Source of the DNA: Coffea arabica
Taxonomy: Eukaryota; Streptophyta; Magnoliopsida; Gentianales; Rubiaceae
DNA length: 64,000 nucleotides
NCBI RefSeq assembly: GCF_036785885.1
Contig: NC_092312.1
Location: forward strand, 12,542,001 to 12,606,000
Direction of reading: 5' to 3'
Positions 46,196 through 56,839 of the stretch are shown here, one piece after another; the first letter of the stretch is position 1; every line of letters begins with the position of its first letter. The notes beneath the pieces are model-generated. The model was not told the origin of the DNA. It searched no databases and saw nothing but the letters and a program-made list of their open reading frames with translations. The position numbers and the translations under genes were made by a program.

Positions 46196-47875
46196 GGATA
46201 ATTGATTAGAATATAGGTGTAAAAAAAAAATTCAGACACTTGCGAGTCTGACAGGGGTTTTGTATATATCTATGGGTGCTGGGCTCTGTCTGCCCGGCAC
46301 CTGACACCAAAAATTTTTTTTTTTTTTTTTAAAAGACACACACAACCCGGCACCTGACAAAGACTGCAAAAGCTGGCTGTCGGCAGAGAGTGCCCGGTAG
46401 CCAGTCAAATTGTTAAAAAAAAATCGGCAGGCTTCAAAAAAAAAAGCTGGCTTGCCCTCCTTGTCCCTTGGCTTCGCTTTTCTCATGGTCACCAGTTTTT
46501 TATTCCGTCCCACAAGCAAGCACTTAATACTATGTGAATTGACGTAAAATCTAACGAGGCAAAGATTCTTTGACAGCCTACGAGCCTAGCCTATTGTAGA
46601 TTATCGAATAACTTCATAACCTCAACGCGCACCGACTCTATCAATAATAAGGAGGTTTTTTCGGTGCATTTTTTTATGTAGTGTTTGGATAGGGTATTAT
46701 TTGAGATATTATTTAAAATAAATATTATAATATTTTTTATAATACAATATATATGAAATAATAAAATAATAAAAAATATAAAAAAATTGATTAAAAAATG
46801 TGTTGATAATGCAAGTCAAATATTATTTAGAAAAAATTTCAGATTTCTGTATTTTATCATGTTTTTGTTTTACTAATTACTTTTTTAATCTATATGTCAC
46901 ATTACAAAAAGTATTAGAATAAACAAGAATTCTTTTCTTGATTGTAATCATATGGTACAAAAAGTGGCTTAAAAAATAAAAGATAGTTAAAAAGATATTG
47001 AAGAAGATTAAATTTATAAAAAGATGACTATCTGAATTGAAAAATAAGAAAATAAATGCAATATTTCATATCCGTAAGTTAAACAGTAAATGAAAAATTT
47101 GTTATAAAAAAATGATTAAAAATATAAAAATATTGGTTAAAAAATGTGTTGATAATGCAAGCCAAATATTATTTAGCAAAAATTTCAGATTTTATCATGT
47201 TTTTGTTTTACTAATTACTTTTTTAATCTATATGTCACATTACAAAAGTTTAATGCGATTCACTTTATTTGTTAAGATAGTTGATAATTAGTTTACGTTT
47301 TTTAGTATACAATTATTTTAATTATTTTAGTGGATTAATTAGTTTAATTAATTGAATGAATTAATTTAAAGAGGTTTGATTAAATGTATTTAATTAAGGT
47401 GCTGGGCTGACCCAGTCCAGCACTTGACATCTTTTTTTTTTTAAAAAAAAGGCACCTGATATCTTTTTTAAAAATAGGGAATCTGTCAGGTGCCAGGCTG
47501 ATATCTTTTTTTAAAAAAAGGAACATATCTATTTTTTTTAAACCTGTCTAATTTTTCTTTTTTACACCTATATTCTAATCAATTAGCCACAGAAGAATGC
47601 ATTTCTGACAATATTCTTCCATCCACGGAATTAAAGTGGAGGTAAGAATTAAACATTGGTTACATTTCTATGGTGGAAAGTTCACTTTTCTGCGCACAAT
47701 AAGCAGAAGCAATGCAAATATGGAGATGCATAAAGAAGTATATTGGACACTCGAAAAAACGAATTATGCATGGATGAAAAATATTATATATATTAAAATT
47801 ATAATAAAAGAACCCCTGTCAGACCCGCAAGTGTCTGAATTTTTTTTTTTACACCTATATTCTAATCAATTAGCC
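46196..47875. mobile_element. 1.68-kb deletion derivative of the palindromic transposon
   Basis: Ends GGATAATTGATTAGAATATA and, inverted on the right, GGCTAATTGATTAGAATATA. Target duplication GGTACAATG at 46187-46195 and 47876-47884 (10 bp if the next G is counted). Bases 46196 to about 47812 follow the left arm of the 4.1-kb element; then the sequence jumps to the last ~60 bp of the right arm, AACCCCTGTCAGACCCGCAA onwards. So most of the core and right arm was deleted. It is inserted in exon 1 of epoxide hydrolase copy B. Confidence 0.88.
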
Positions 47876-48065
47876 GGTACAATGGCTCTCAAGCCTTTGT
47901 TAGCTACCGCAAGCATCTGGTAACGTCATGAGTACCACATTTCGGGAAACCCGTAGCAGAACAACATAACTCTAGATCCGGTCCCTATCTCAACAACATG
48001 AATTTGCAACCCTCTTACCATTATATATTTGTGTCCTATCCCATCCTTATCTATTTTGTCAACTT

Positions 48066-49015
48066 TTAACACTCCTTTGGGATATGATATGCTAAAGATG
48101 AGATCTCTTTTGAGTTTGCCGAATCCTTGGTCACCAAAAGCTAAACCGTTTGTATTTTTGAACTCAAAAACCTCTGTTCCATCTTCTTCTTTGTCAAAAC
48201 CAGTTAGGAGCACGGCATGTTCCCCAATGTAACTGTCAGTTGAAGATTTTCCTTTATATACTCCCTGCAAAAAATTCACAAATTTTAGTTTTACCACTCA
48301 CCCAATGTCCACTAATATCAGTTGCTTCTTATCTAATGCCAACCTGGCCAATTTTTCCATATTCCTTGAAGCTGGGGCGATATACAGACATTAGACCAAC
48401 AACTGGAAACCCTTTTTATTATGTCATCAACTTCTCGTTTTTGCTTTTGCACTTGGTCAGCATTGAGTTCATGGTCAGGGAGTAGGGTTCGACTATCGTA
48501 GCTAGTGACAAAAATTCTCGTTGCCTACAAATTGAGAAATAATTTAGTTGTTAACATATTATTTTAAACCAAATTGCAGATATAAAGGTATGCATTTTCA
48601 TCTTACCTGAAGGGGCGGCCGACAACTAATGCAGTCATGAATATACGGATATTCACTCCTTAGGGTAAGACCTCTTGCTTTAGCATAGTCAAAAACTCTA
48701 ATTGTCTGGTATGCTTCAAATCTCTGTCGTTTGATGTCTTCATCTCTGGCCCCATCCCTCCTTTTTACACAGTTGAGAATTTCTTGCATGGATAAGGGGA
48801 TTTGTGACCCTTCCCTGTGACAAGTCTGATATTGGGATGCGATTGCTTCTGAACCATCAACTGCCCAACAGGTATCTGTACAAAATTTTAATAATTGTGA
48901 TTTCAGTTGAAATTGAAAAAACTATAATTTTCTTTTAAAGCTCAAAAAGCTTACTCGTTCTTAATTTCTGGACAGGGAGCAGGACATTAGGTTCAGATCG
49001 CCATGAAAAAGATTC
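48066..49015 (-). pseudogene. Papain-like cysteine peptidase pseudogene fused to epoxide hydrolase
   Basis: Minus-strand exons: 48955-49015 (ESFSWRSEPNVLLPVQKLRT), about 48605-48882 (catalytic Cys in NTCWAVDGSEAIASQYQ, later FDYAKARGLTLRSEYPYIHD), 48344-48524 (ATRIFVTSYDSRTLLPDHEL) and from 48264 (catalytic His in IGEHAVLLTGFD, Asn in EFKNTNGLAFGDQGFGKLKR). All have GT/AG borders. The C, H, N triad of family C1 is present. The third exon has one extra A in an A-run (about 48416), shifting VDDIIK out of frame with GFPVVGLMSVYRPSFKEYGK. No signal peptide or complete propeptide is seen. The last exon has no stop: it runs in frame through SISYPKGVLKVDKIDKDGIG into the epoxide hydrolase start. Confidence 0.78.
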
Positions 49016-49023
49016 CTATAAGT

Positions 49024-49656
49024 AAAGAAATAAAAGTTTGTAAACAACTTATACTAAGCATCAACCTATAGTTTAAGTATTGCATAATTTTTTATGGCAA
49101 ATCCAAGTGCCATCACAAAGATGCAAAAACGAATTAAAAAGATAAAAAAAAAAAAATCTAAGGCATAACAAGTAGCGACACTGTTGTGGTACAGAACCAG
49201 AATTGTTGCAGGAAATGGAAATAAGTAGACTTCAGAAATGAATTTAGCAGGTTTGCAGACACAATGAATTCAAACGAACACCTTCATTGCATTCATTAAT
49301 GGGGGTTAACTCCGGAACTGAATCAGACTTGGCGGGAAAAGTGTAGAAGGGGAAAACAGAATGGGGGTTAACTCCGGAACTGATGAGGGGTTCTGGAGTG
49401 TTTCTTGATAATGTTCAGATACAATGGGGGTTAACTGGCGGGAACTGATGGAAGGATGCAAGCCCTGTTCGTCCAAAGTTCTGAGACATCACCCTACGGG
49501 CTTTTCAGTGGCAGGGGCCAAAATGTGTATATATATATATATATATATATAAATCTGCTATATGTAATTTGGAACGGAGGTAAGGGAGGTTAATGCAAAC
49601 TAAATGCTTAATGGCTGTCCTTGAGATCCTGATAGGTGTATTAATCAGTAGTAATT
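49024..49656. other. Upstream region with three 24-bp repeats
   Basis: AATGGGGGTTAACTCCGGAA-type units occur near 49300, 49362 and 49424, the third slightly altered. A (TA)n tract lies at 49527-49551. No exon could be tied to the peptidase here. Confidence 0.5.
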
Positions 49657-50023
49657 TGTTATGAAATAATGATAAGATGTGGATGTCCATTGGTATTCTC
49701 AAGAAGGATTACAAGATGAAGATGTCCGTTTGTATTCTCAAGATGATAGACACATGTATTCCCCCTAGATTCATTGGTACATTGGATGAACTCATTTATG
49801 GATGTACTTGATGTACTAAATTCATGTATTTGTATTTAATAAGGTTCATGTACCTTTGATCTTGGATCACCTATATATAGGGGTGTATCCTACTTCCTTT
49901 GTAACCTTGGAACCTGGAAGTACTTTAATCAGTGAATATAATAATACTATAGTTCTCTCCTCTCTTCTCACTCTACTATTTCAATCCCTCCTTTTGATTG
50001 TTTATTTTATTAGTTTTACAACA
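49657..50023 (+). repeat. 5' LTR of the copia element
   Basis: Starts TGTTATGAAATAATG and ends TTTTACAACA. It differs from the 3' LTR at 6 of 367 positions by direct comparison, five of them C/T or G/A. Confidence 0.95.
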
Positions 50024-50030
50024 CGTTATC

Positions 50031-50088
50031 AGCACGAGTCTTTACCTTGAGCTAAGGAAAAGCACGAGTCTCTACTTTGAGTGAAGGA
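50031..50088 (+). repeat. 29-bp tandem duplication in the copia leader
   Basis: Two adjacent units beginning GCACGAGTCT(T/C)TAC and ending AAGGAAA lie just after the primer-binding region. Confidence 0.6.
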
Positions 50089-50196
50089 AAGGCGCGAAGC
50101 AAAAGTGAAGCACGAGACGTGTCAAGATTCTGCCCAAACAACTTTTGATTACTTATCAAGGTAAAATTCTTTCCTACGAATCTATTGCATATTCTT

Positions 50197-51219
50197 ATGG
50201 CTAATCTCACAAAACAAGAGTTCGTACCTCTTGATATTTCTGAAAAAAATTATTTATCGTGGGTTTTGGATGTTGAAATTCATCTTGAGGCAATGGGTCT
50301 TGGTAATACTATTGTTGATGAGAATGATGCCTCAAACCAAGACCGTGCTAAGGCCATGATTTTCCTTCGTCGTCATTTAGATGAAGGATTAAAAGTAGAG
50401 TATCTTACTGTCAAAGATCCTCTTGTTCTTTGGCGAGATTTGAAAGAAAGATTCGACCACCTGAAGTTGGCCGTTCTTCCAAAAGCCCGATATGATTGGC
50501 TCCACTTACGACTACAAGATTTCAAATCTGTCAACGAATATAATTCAGCCATGTTCAGAATTACTTCTCAATTATCATTGTGTGACGAAAAAGTCACTGA
50601 TAAAAATATGTTAGAGAAAACATTCTCTACTTTTCATGTCTCTAATATGCTCCTGCAGCAGCAATATAGAGAGAAAGGATTTAAGAAGTATTCTGAACTT
50701 ATTACATGTCTTCTGTTGGCTGAACAAAATAATGAATTATTGCTGAAAAATCATAAGTCCCGACCAACTGGTGCAAGTCCATTCCCTGAAGCGAATGGGA
50801 CTCAATTTCAAAATTCTGGTCGAGGTCGTAGACGTGGCCGTAGAGGTGGCCGTGGAAGAGGCCGTGGACATGACCGTGGCCGTAGACGTGATCGTAGTAG
50901 ATTTATGCCCAGTGAAAATTATCACCGTGGCAAGCAACAAAATATTTCTCAAGAGAGAGAAAATGACTACAATCCGAAAGAAGGAGAAAAGAAAGTTTAT
51001 GAAGAAAAATGCTACCGATGTGATATGGAAGGTCATTGGTCCCGTACCTGTCGTACGGCTGAACATCTTGTTGACCTCTATCAAGCATCATTGAAAAAGA
51101 AGGACAAAGATGTCGAGACAAATTTTATATACCAAAAGGATGCTTATGATGATGATGATGCTGACATGACACACCTGGATATTGCCGATTTCTTTGAGCA
51201 TCCTGAAGATGCAAAATGA
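50197..51219 (+). CDS. Copia gag (nucleocapsid) protein
   Basis: Complete 340-residue frame starting MANLTKQEFVPLDISEKNYL, the common start of plant copia gag (UBN2-type). The middle carries the core-like helices around RYDWLHLRLQDFKSVNEYNS. Then comes an Arg/Gly-rich stretch (GRGRRRGRRGGRGRGRG) and one zinc knuckle C-x2-C-x4-H-x4-C, CYRCDMEGHWSRTC. The tail is acidic (DDDDADM). It forms the particle and binds RNA. The ATG at 50197 is preferred over the non-ATG extension. It ends in its own stop rather than running into pol. Confidence 0.88.
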   Translation: MANLTKQEFVPLDISEKNYLSWVLDVEIHLEAMGLGNTIVDENDASNQDRAKAMIFLRRHLDEGLKVEYLTVKDPLVLWRDLKERFDHLKLAVLPKARYDWLHLRLQDFKSVNEYNSAMFRITSQLSLCDEKVTDKNMLEKTFSTFHVSNMLLQQQYREKGFKKYSELITCLLLAEQNNELLLKNHKSRPTGASPFPEANGTQFQNSGRGRRRGRRGGRGRGRGHDRGRRRDRSRFMPSENYHRGKQQNISQERENDYNPKEGEKKVYEEKCYRCDMEGHWSRTCRTAEHLVDLYQASLKKKDKDVETNFIYQKDAYDDDDADMTHLDIADFFEHPEDAK

Positions 51220-51392
51220 TCATATATTTAATATATGTCTGGATGTTTGATATGTTGTTAGTCTTGCAGGATTGTCAATTACTTTGGTATGTTGTTTGAT
51301 ATGTTGTTAGTTTTATCTATTTACTTTGCATATGTCTATTCTCGTATCTTTTATCAATATTTAGTTTCATTTATTTTCTTCCTGAAGAAGAA

Positions 51393-51590
51393 ATGGATGC
51401 CAAATGTTTGGGATCAAATAATGGTGATGATAACATTTGTCTCGTTAATAGTGCTTCTGCGCACACTATATTGACAAATAAAAGATATTTTTCTTCTTTG
51501 GAGATGGGAGAGACAAATGTTAATACCATCAGTGGTAGTGCAAAATTAATTGAGAGCTCCGGAAGAGCCACTCCATTTCTCCCTGAATGA
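51393..51590 (+). pseudogene. Copia protease remnant
   Basis: Reads ICLVNSASAHTILTNKRYFS, the retroviral-type aspartic protease start. The catalytic Asp of D-S-A is Asn. The frame ends soon after and no integrase follows. Confidence 0.65.
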
Positions 51591-51988
51591 ATTAAAATTG
51601 TTATAAATCACGCACTACTCTCTCCCAAGTCACAAAGAAATTTATCCGAGACACTGAATGAGATAATAATAAAAATCAAGTGAGATAAAGGTTGATTATA
51701 TCATATTAATCATTCGAGGGTGTAATGGTTATCGATATAGTTATCTTCATTCTCATTTGCTTTATAATCATCACCTGCAGTAAACTCGAAGTTTACTGAT
51801 TCCAATGCATATATGAGAGTATTTGAATGTCGATAAGTATTTATACATACCCCCTTTATATTATACATGGCTCCAAAAGAAATTGATGTCGGATATGCAT
51901 CACCTTTTACGATTAAATATTAATGAATGATCTATTGATGAGTGATCTATCCCGACATTAGGGGGAGGAAAAGATCAACCGAAAGGAA

Positions 51989-52109
51989 ATTATCTGAAAA
52001 TTAGATTTCCTCGATCCTCATATCTGAAAATTAGATTTCCTCGATCCTCATATTTGAAAATTATATTTTCTCGATCCTCATATTTGAAAATTAGATTTTC
52101 TCGATTCTC
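51989..52109 (+). repeat. 30-bp tandem repeat, four units
   Basis: Four adjacent copies of TATCTGAAAATTAGATTTCC + TCGATCCTCA, with small differences, in the degenerate region between protease and RT. Confidence 0.9.
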
Positions 52110-52512
52110 ATATAAAATAATGTGAACTAGAAGTTCAAGAAATTCTTCATTTGAAGAAAGTTATATTTATCGACCCAGAAGAGTCATTAAATCAACTCTT
52201 CCTGCAGGAAACACTCTTGTTAAAATTGACGTCCCTGAAGGACATGTACAAGTGTTACAAATAAAGGCCGACCTACCTATATAAGGTATAAATTGATTTC
52301 AAATATCTCCAGAGATTAAATAAATGTCATGACAAAATTTAACCTCCTGAAGAGGTCGCTCCTGAAGAGCCAGCTCCCGAAGAGCCAACTCTTGAAGAGA
52401 ATGAAATTATAGAAAAGTTAATTGGAGCCTAATGAAATGTAGCACTTGATATTATAGAAGTTGATGAGAATCATGAATCTAGATCGGTTGATGAATGTCG
52501 GCATATAAATGA

Positions 52513-53451
52513 TTGACCAAAATGAAAAGGCCGATACAATCTGAATTAGATTCACTGGCTAAAAGAAATGTATTTGGACATGTAGTCCAAATACCTGAAA
52601 ATGTAAAGCCAGTTGGATATAAATGGATTTTTGTGAGAAAAAGGAATGAAAATAATGAAATAGTGAGATATAAAGCAAGACTTGTAGCCCAAGCCTTTTC
52701 ACAAAGGTCTGGATTTGATTATGATGAAACGTATTCACCTGCAGTGGATACGATCACATTTAGATATCTTGTAAGTATTGCAGTGCATGAAAAACTTGAT
52801 ATGCGTCTGATGGACGTTGTCACTGCTTATTTGTATGAGAATCTAGACAATAATATTTACATGAGAATCCCCGAAGGATTCAACATGCCTGAAACATGTA
52901 AATCAAATACTAGAGATGTGTATTTTATTAGAATACAAAAGTCTTTGTATGGGTTCAAGCAATCTGGACGTATGTGGTATAACCGTCTCAATGAATACTT
53001 AACTAAAGAAGGTTATACCAATGACCCAATATGTCCATTTGTTTTTATCAAGAAAAATGGGTCAAATTTTGTGATTATTGCGATATATGTTGATGATCTC
53101 AATTTGATTGGAACTCCTGAAGAGATCCAAAAGACTGTCAAATATTTGAAGAAAGAATTTGAGATCAAAGATTTTGGAAAGACAAAATTCTGTCTTAGTT
53201 TACAAATTGAGCATTTAGAAGGTGAAATTTTTGTTCACCAAACTACTTATACCCAGAAGGTATTAAAGCGGTTCCATATGGATAAAGCACATACATTAAG
53301 TACCCCAATGATTGTCAGATTATTGGATCCTTATAAGGATCCCTTTAGGCCACAAGAGGAACATGAAGAGATATTTGGTCCTGAAATACCATATCTCAGT
53401 GCAATTGGTGCGCTTATGTATCTTGCTAACTGTACAAGACCAGATATATAA
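52513..53451 (+). pseudogene. Copia reverse transcriptase, truncated
   Basis: Open frame of 312 codons with VGYKWIFVRKRNENNEIVRY, KARLVAQAFSQRSGFDYDET, LMDVVTAYLY, the catalytic AIYVDDLNLIG and IGALMYLANCTRPDI, then a TAA. Downstream, other frames still show SSPTRRHWNEEW and, after a jump, DNNLVDLFTKTLPTATLEKL, the end of RNase H. So most of RNase H was deleted. The RT core is nearly intact but lacks a leader from integrase. Confidence 0.85.
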
Positions 53452-53752
53452 TTAGTTCCTCACCTACAAGACGACATTGGAATGAAGAATGGTGAGATTG
53501 ACGTGCTACAAATCCGATCGGATAATAATTTGGTAGATTTGTTTACCAAGACATTGCCGACTGCTACATTGGAAAAGCTGGTGAAGAATATTGGTATGCG
53601 TCGGCTAAAAGATCTCATATAATGTTTGCATCAGGGGGAGAATTTATTACACAAGAATAGTGTACTCTTTTTCCTTCACTAGGGTTTTTATCCCATTGGG
53701 TTTTTCCCTAATAAGGTTTTAACAAGGCATATTCTTTGTGTCATGGACATCC

Positions 53753-53761
53753 AAGGGGGAG
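53753..53761 (+). other. Polypurine tract of the copia element
   Basis: AAGGGGGAG directly before the 3' LTR; primes plus-strand synthesis in LTR retrotransposons. Confidence 0.85.
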
Positions 53762-54128
53762 TGTTATGAAATAATGATAAGATGTGGATGTCCATTGGTA
53801 TTCTCAAGAAGGATTACAAGATGAAGATGTCCGTTTGTATTTTCAAGATGATAGACATATGTATTCTCCCTAGATTCATTGGTACATTAGATGAACTCAT
53901 TTATGGATGTACTTGATGTACTAAATTCATGTATTTGTATTTAATAAGGTTCATGTACCTTTGATTTTGGATCACCTATATATAGGGGTGTATCCTACTT
54001 CCTTTGTAACCTTGGAACCTGGAAGTACTTTAATCAGTGAATATAATAATACTATAGTTCTCTCCTCTCTTCTCACTCTACTATTTCAATCCCTCCTTTA
54101 GATTGTTTATTTTATTAGTTTTACAACA
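53762..54128 (+). repeat. 3' LTR of the copia element
   Basis: 367 bp, TGTTATG...ACAACA, about 98.4% identical to the 5' LTR. Confidence 0.95.
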
Positions 54129-54829
54129 TAACTAAGGTTTTTTGTTTGACTTTCAATAATTCTTTTTCTCTTTTTAAATTAAAAAATGAATTAAATTACT
54201 CAATATTCAAAATGCACTTGGCTTGTTAAAGATTCCTTCAAACTTAATTTGCTAACTCATCAAGCTAGACAATTTTGTTTGTAGTTTTAAATTTTCTACA
54301 CCTAAAAATTGATTTTCTCAAATTTAAGTGAATTACTGATTATGTTTTCTCCTTGTATTCGTATATTTTGATGTGCGTGTGTATGTAGTTGGGACTAGTG
54401 CGGGCAGGCACTTAATTTTATTAATGTACGTTCGCAATTTTCAAATATACAACAAATCTTAATCGTTGAAACGTATGAGCAATAGCAATTTTCTCATAAG
54501 TTTCTTATCTTTTTATTTCTTTCATAGTTTTTGATATCCTGTTTTTCTTCCCTTGTGTAAATGAGATGCATGATATGCCATAGAGAGTTTCCAAAATAAT
54601 TAACTTGATCTTTCCGCCAATTAACTAGTAGGAGCACAAACTATCTTGGGCTTTAATTTTTCTAATCATTTGGGGTTCTTTTAATTTCTTTTTCTTTTTT
54701 GAGTCCATGAACACATGTACTATTGTGCAACCAAGTACGCATAGAAGAATGTAAAATTGCTTTACTTCACACACAACATGCAATTTTACTGAAATTTTAA
54801 TTCTTTCCGACTCAAAAATTGTTGTGGAC

Positions 54830-55158
54830 AGCCTACTGGAGCTTCAAGAAGCAGGGAGATCGAAGGAAAACTAAAAGAAAGCACTCCTGCAAGACTGCTT
54901 GCAGCTGCTAAAAAGGATCCCCCCATCAAAAGCTATGTCATTGTAAACGAGAATTCAAACAGACTGCTGATCACCTGTCAAAATATGCTCAATCTGGGGT
55001 GCCTGTAGAAGAAGGATGTAAAATCTTTAGCACCCTTACTCCCTCACTTTTGCCTGTTTTGACGAATGATGAATGCACTTTGAGGGAGCTTTTGTTGTAA
55101 TCTGGGGTGCCTTTTTATATTAATGAAATTTTAATATCTTTCAAGAAAAAAAAAAGTG
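54830..55158 (+). mobile_element. 3' tail of a LINE
   Basis: In shifting frames it reads CNRAADHLSKYAQSGVPVEE and LRELLL, like the RNase H end of plant LINEs (N-x3-D-x-L-A), followed by a TTGTAATCTGGGGTGCC 3' UTR and an A-run at 55145-55155. Strongly 5'-truncated; no target duplication was found. Confidence 0.6.
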
Positions 55159-56600
55159 CGAATTGGATTTTTTTTTTCTTTTTGGCTAAAAGGAAAAGCA
55201 CAAAATAGATTTACAACATTCAAGTTGCATTACCTCCTTAACTTTATTAGTATATAGAAGCACCTGTTCTGAGCGTGGCCCGCCGAAACGAATTAATGTG
55301 CTTTCATACAGGAAAACATGTGATTTATCCAAAGTTTCACTCCGTTCCTACTTTTGCCGAGTCAGAGTTAGGAAAGTTTCCCTATTGAGCCAAACAATTA
55401 TACTTCTGCTGATCATCCAAATTGTCAAAAGAATTTCCATTGAAGTGGACAAAATGCTTATAATAGGGCTTCATAATTTGACGGCTTGTACAGGGTACCT
55501 CAGCCCAGTAAAAGCTGTGCTCCCATCTGTCTCCGGGCAGAGGCGCAATGAGAAGATACCGATGTAGTAGTGTAGCATTAATTACTATGGCAAATTATAA
55601 GGTAAAAAAAAAAAGAGGAAAAAAAAAAGATATATCGATGTCATAAGTGTTATGGTTACAAACTTTTCCTCTTCTAACTCCCGTGGCATATCATGTTGGA
55701 CTTAATAATGTAAAATTGGCAATTCTACTAGACCAAATCTATGATGTTATTTTCATTGAAATTGACATGAGAACATCAGATGATATGTTCAAGGATACAA
55801 ATTAACTTGATTAACAACAGAGTTAAAGGGTATATTAAAGATTTTGTACATTAATAGCAACATTTTCAGTTATTGGCCTACCCATAAAAAGAAACATTTT
55901 TAGTCAAAGCAAAAATTGCAAAATTTGAGGACCTAAAGAATAAAAAAAAAAAAAAAGATGAAATCGGCGGAAGTTTTGACTACACGCAAAAAGACATGTT
56001 TTATTTTTAGTTCGCATATTCTTTTTCCGTGCAATTAATGTTGATTGTGGACATCTTAAGAGCATTGGATGACGTGGTTGAGTCTTGTGCATGTTGGTTG
56101 TCAAAAAAAAAAAAAAAAAAGGTCTTGTGCGTGTTAAAAGCAAGATATGCAAAATTTTGTTCTTCTTTTACAAAACCATAAAACAAATATCACATAATCC
56201 ATATCCAAACGTAGCAGAGTACTCAAATAGTTAACCAATTGTCTGTGGACCTCGATCAATGACTTGGTAATTTAATTTCACAAAAAGACTCTTTCAAGTG
56301 ACAATCTTTTGATTGTGTTTTGTAGATAAATGCCCATGCAAAGCAGCCCGAAAAGAAAGTTGCCTTCTTTTCTCCTATCTGAACCAACCAACACCCCCCT
56401 CCCCCCCCCCCCAAAAAAAAAAGAACCAACCAAATAATAAAAAGAAGAAGAAGAAGCCAGTCCTGCTAGTCTAGGGGATTCGTAATGGCTTTACATATGG
56501 ATGGGCAACAAGAAGAAGAAGAAGGTACGGGGAATTGAGCATCAAACTAGAACATTATAGTCTTTTAGATTTAAGATTAAGGCTCTGTAGCGAGCCTGAG
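55159..56600. other. Intergenic region
   Basis: No supported gene. Poly-A runs at 55608-55629, 55937-55955 and 56102-56120 and a C-run near 56400-56412. The frame at 55298-55567 shows no known domain. Confidence 0.4.
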
Positions 56601-56654
56601 AGTCTCTGAAAGATGGGAGGATCCACTGAACGAAGCGGTGGAAGCAGAAAATGA

Positions 56655-56839
56655 AGAAAGAGTTTTAAGACGATCTTGTCAATTGATGACGATGGAGAAG
56701 CTGAAAAAGTTAATGATCCCTTCAAGTGCTTGGCAAATGAGTTGATAACCTCCCACATATTTTACAGAATCCACGAGTCCAAGTCCCTCTGCTTGATTTC
56801 CAAACATTTCTATGATCCACATGTTTATAGGCTCCCTCA
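56655..56839 (+). pseudogene. F-box-like exon fragment
   Basis: The plus strand reads DDDGEAEKVNDPFKCLANEL, then ITSHIFYRIHESKSLCLISK and HFYDPHVYRLPQ before GTAC. This resembles an F-box (DELxxxIFxRIxxxKSLCxxSxVSKxF). The only ATG (56656) is out of frame by one base in a T-run. No downstream exons were recognised. F-box proteins select substrates for SCF ubiquitin ligases; this piece is probably a relic. Confidence 0.4.

Larger units (their letters stand above)
40868..48065 (-). pseudogene. Epoxide hydrolase-like pseudogene, copy B, split by two transposons
   Basis: Minus-strand gene read from right to left. Exon 1 (48065 to 46070) gives VRGLQIHVVEIGTG and GFPEMWYS, then a TGA where the family has Trp. 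It is cut by the element 46196-47875 within VPDYQGYG and resumes to MGISK and GTAAA. The next exon (about 45805-45973) gives VFLVTKGFGVQIASLFAIRH and a TAG. The lid exon (about 45415-45610) is shortened and shifted. The element 41241-45373 then fills an intron. The last exon (40868-41120) gives the acid loop GKDHFLKFPG and the catalytic His in EGTHFVQEQ. The oxyanion HGFP is YGFP and the nucleophile Asp is Gly. Soluble epoxide hydrolases add water to fatty-acid epoxides; this copy is dead several times over. Confidence 0.88.
49657..54128 (+). mobile_element. Ty1/copia LTR retrotransposon, internally deleted
   Basis: 4,472 bp with two 367-bp LTRs, flanked by TAATT (49652-49656) and TAACT (54129-54133), a 5-bp target duplication with one mismatch. 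The internal order is primer-binding-like site right after the LTR (CGTTATCAGCACGAGTC, 50024), gag, protease remnant, reverse transcriptase and polypurine tract. The integrase and most of RNase H are missing. Gag-protease-(integrase)-RT order is the copia arrangement. It cannot move alone. Confidence 0.92.
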
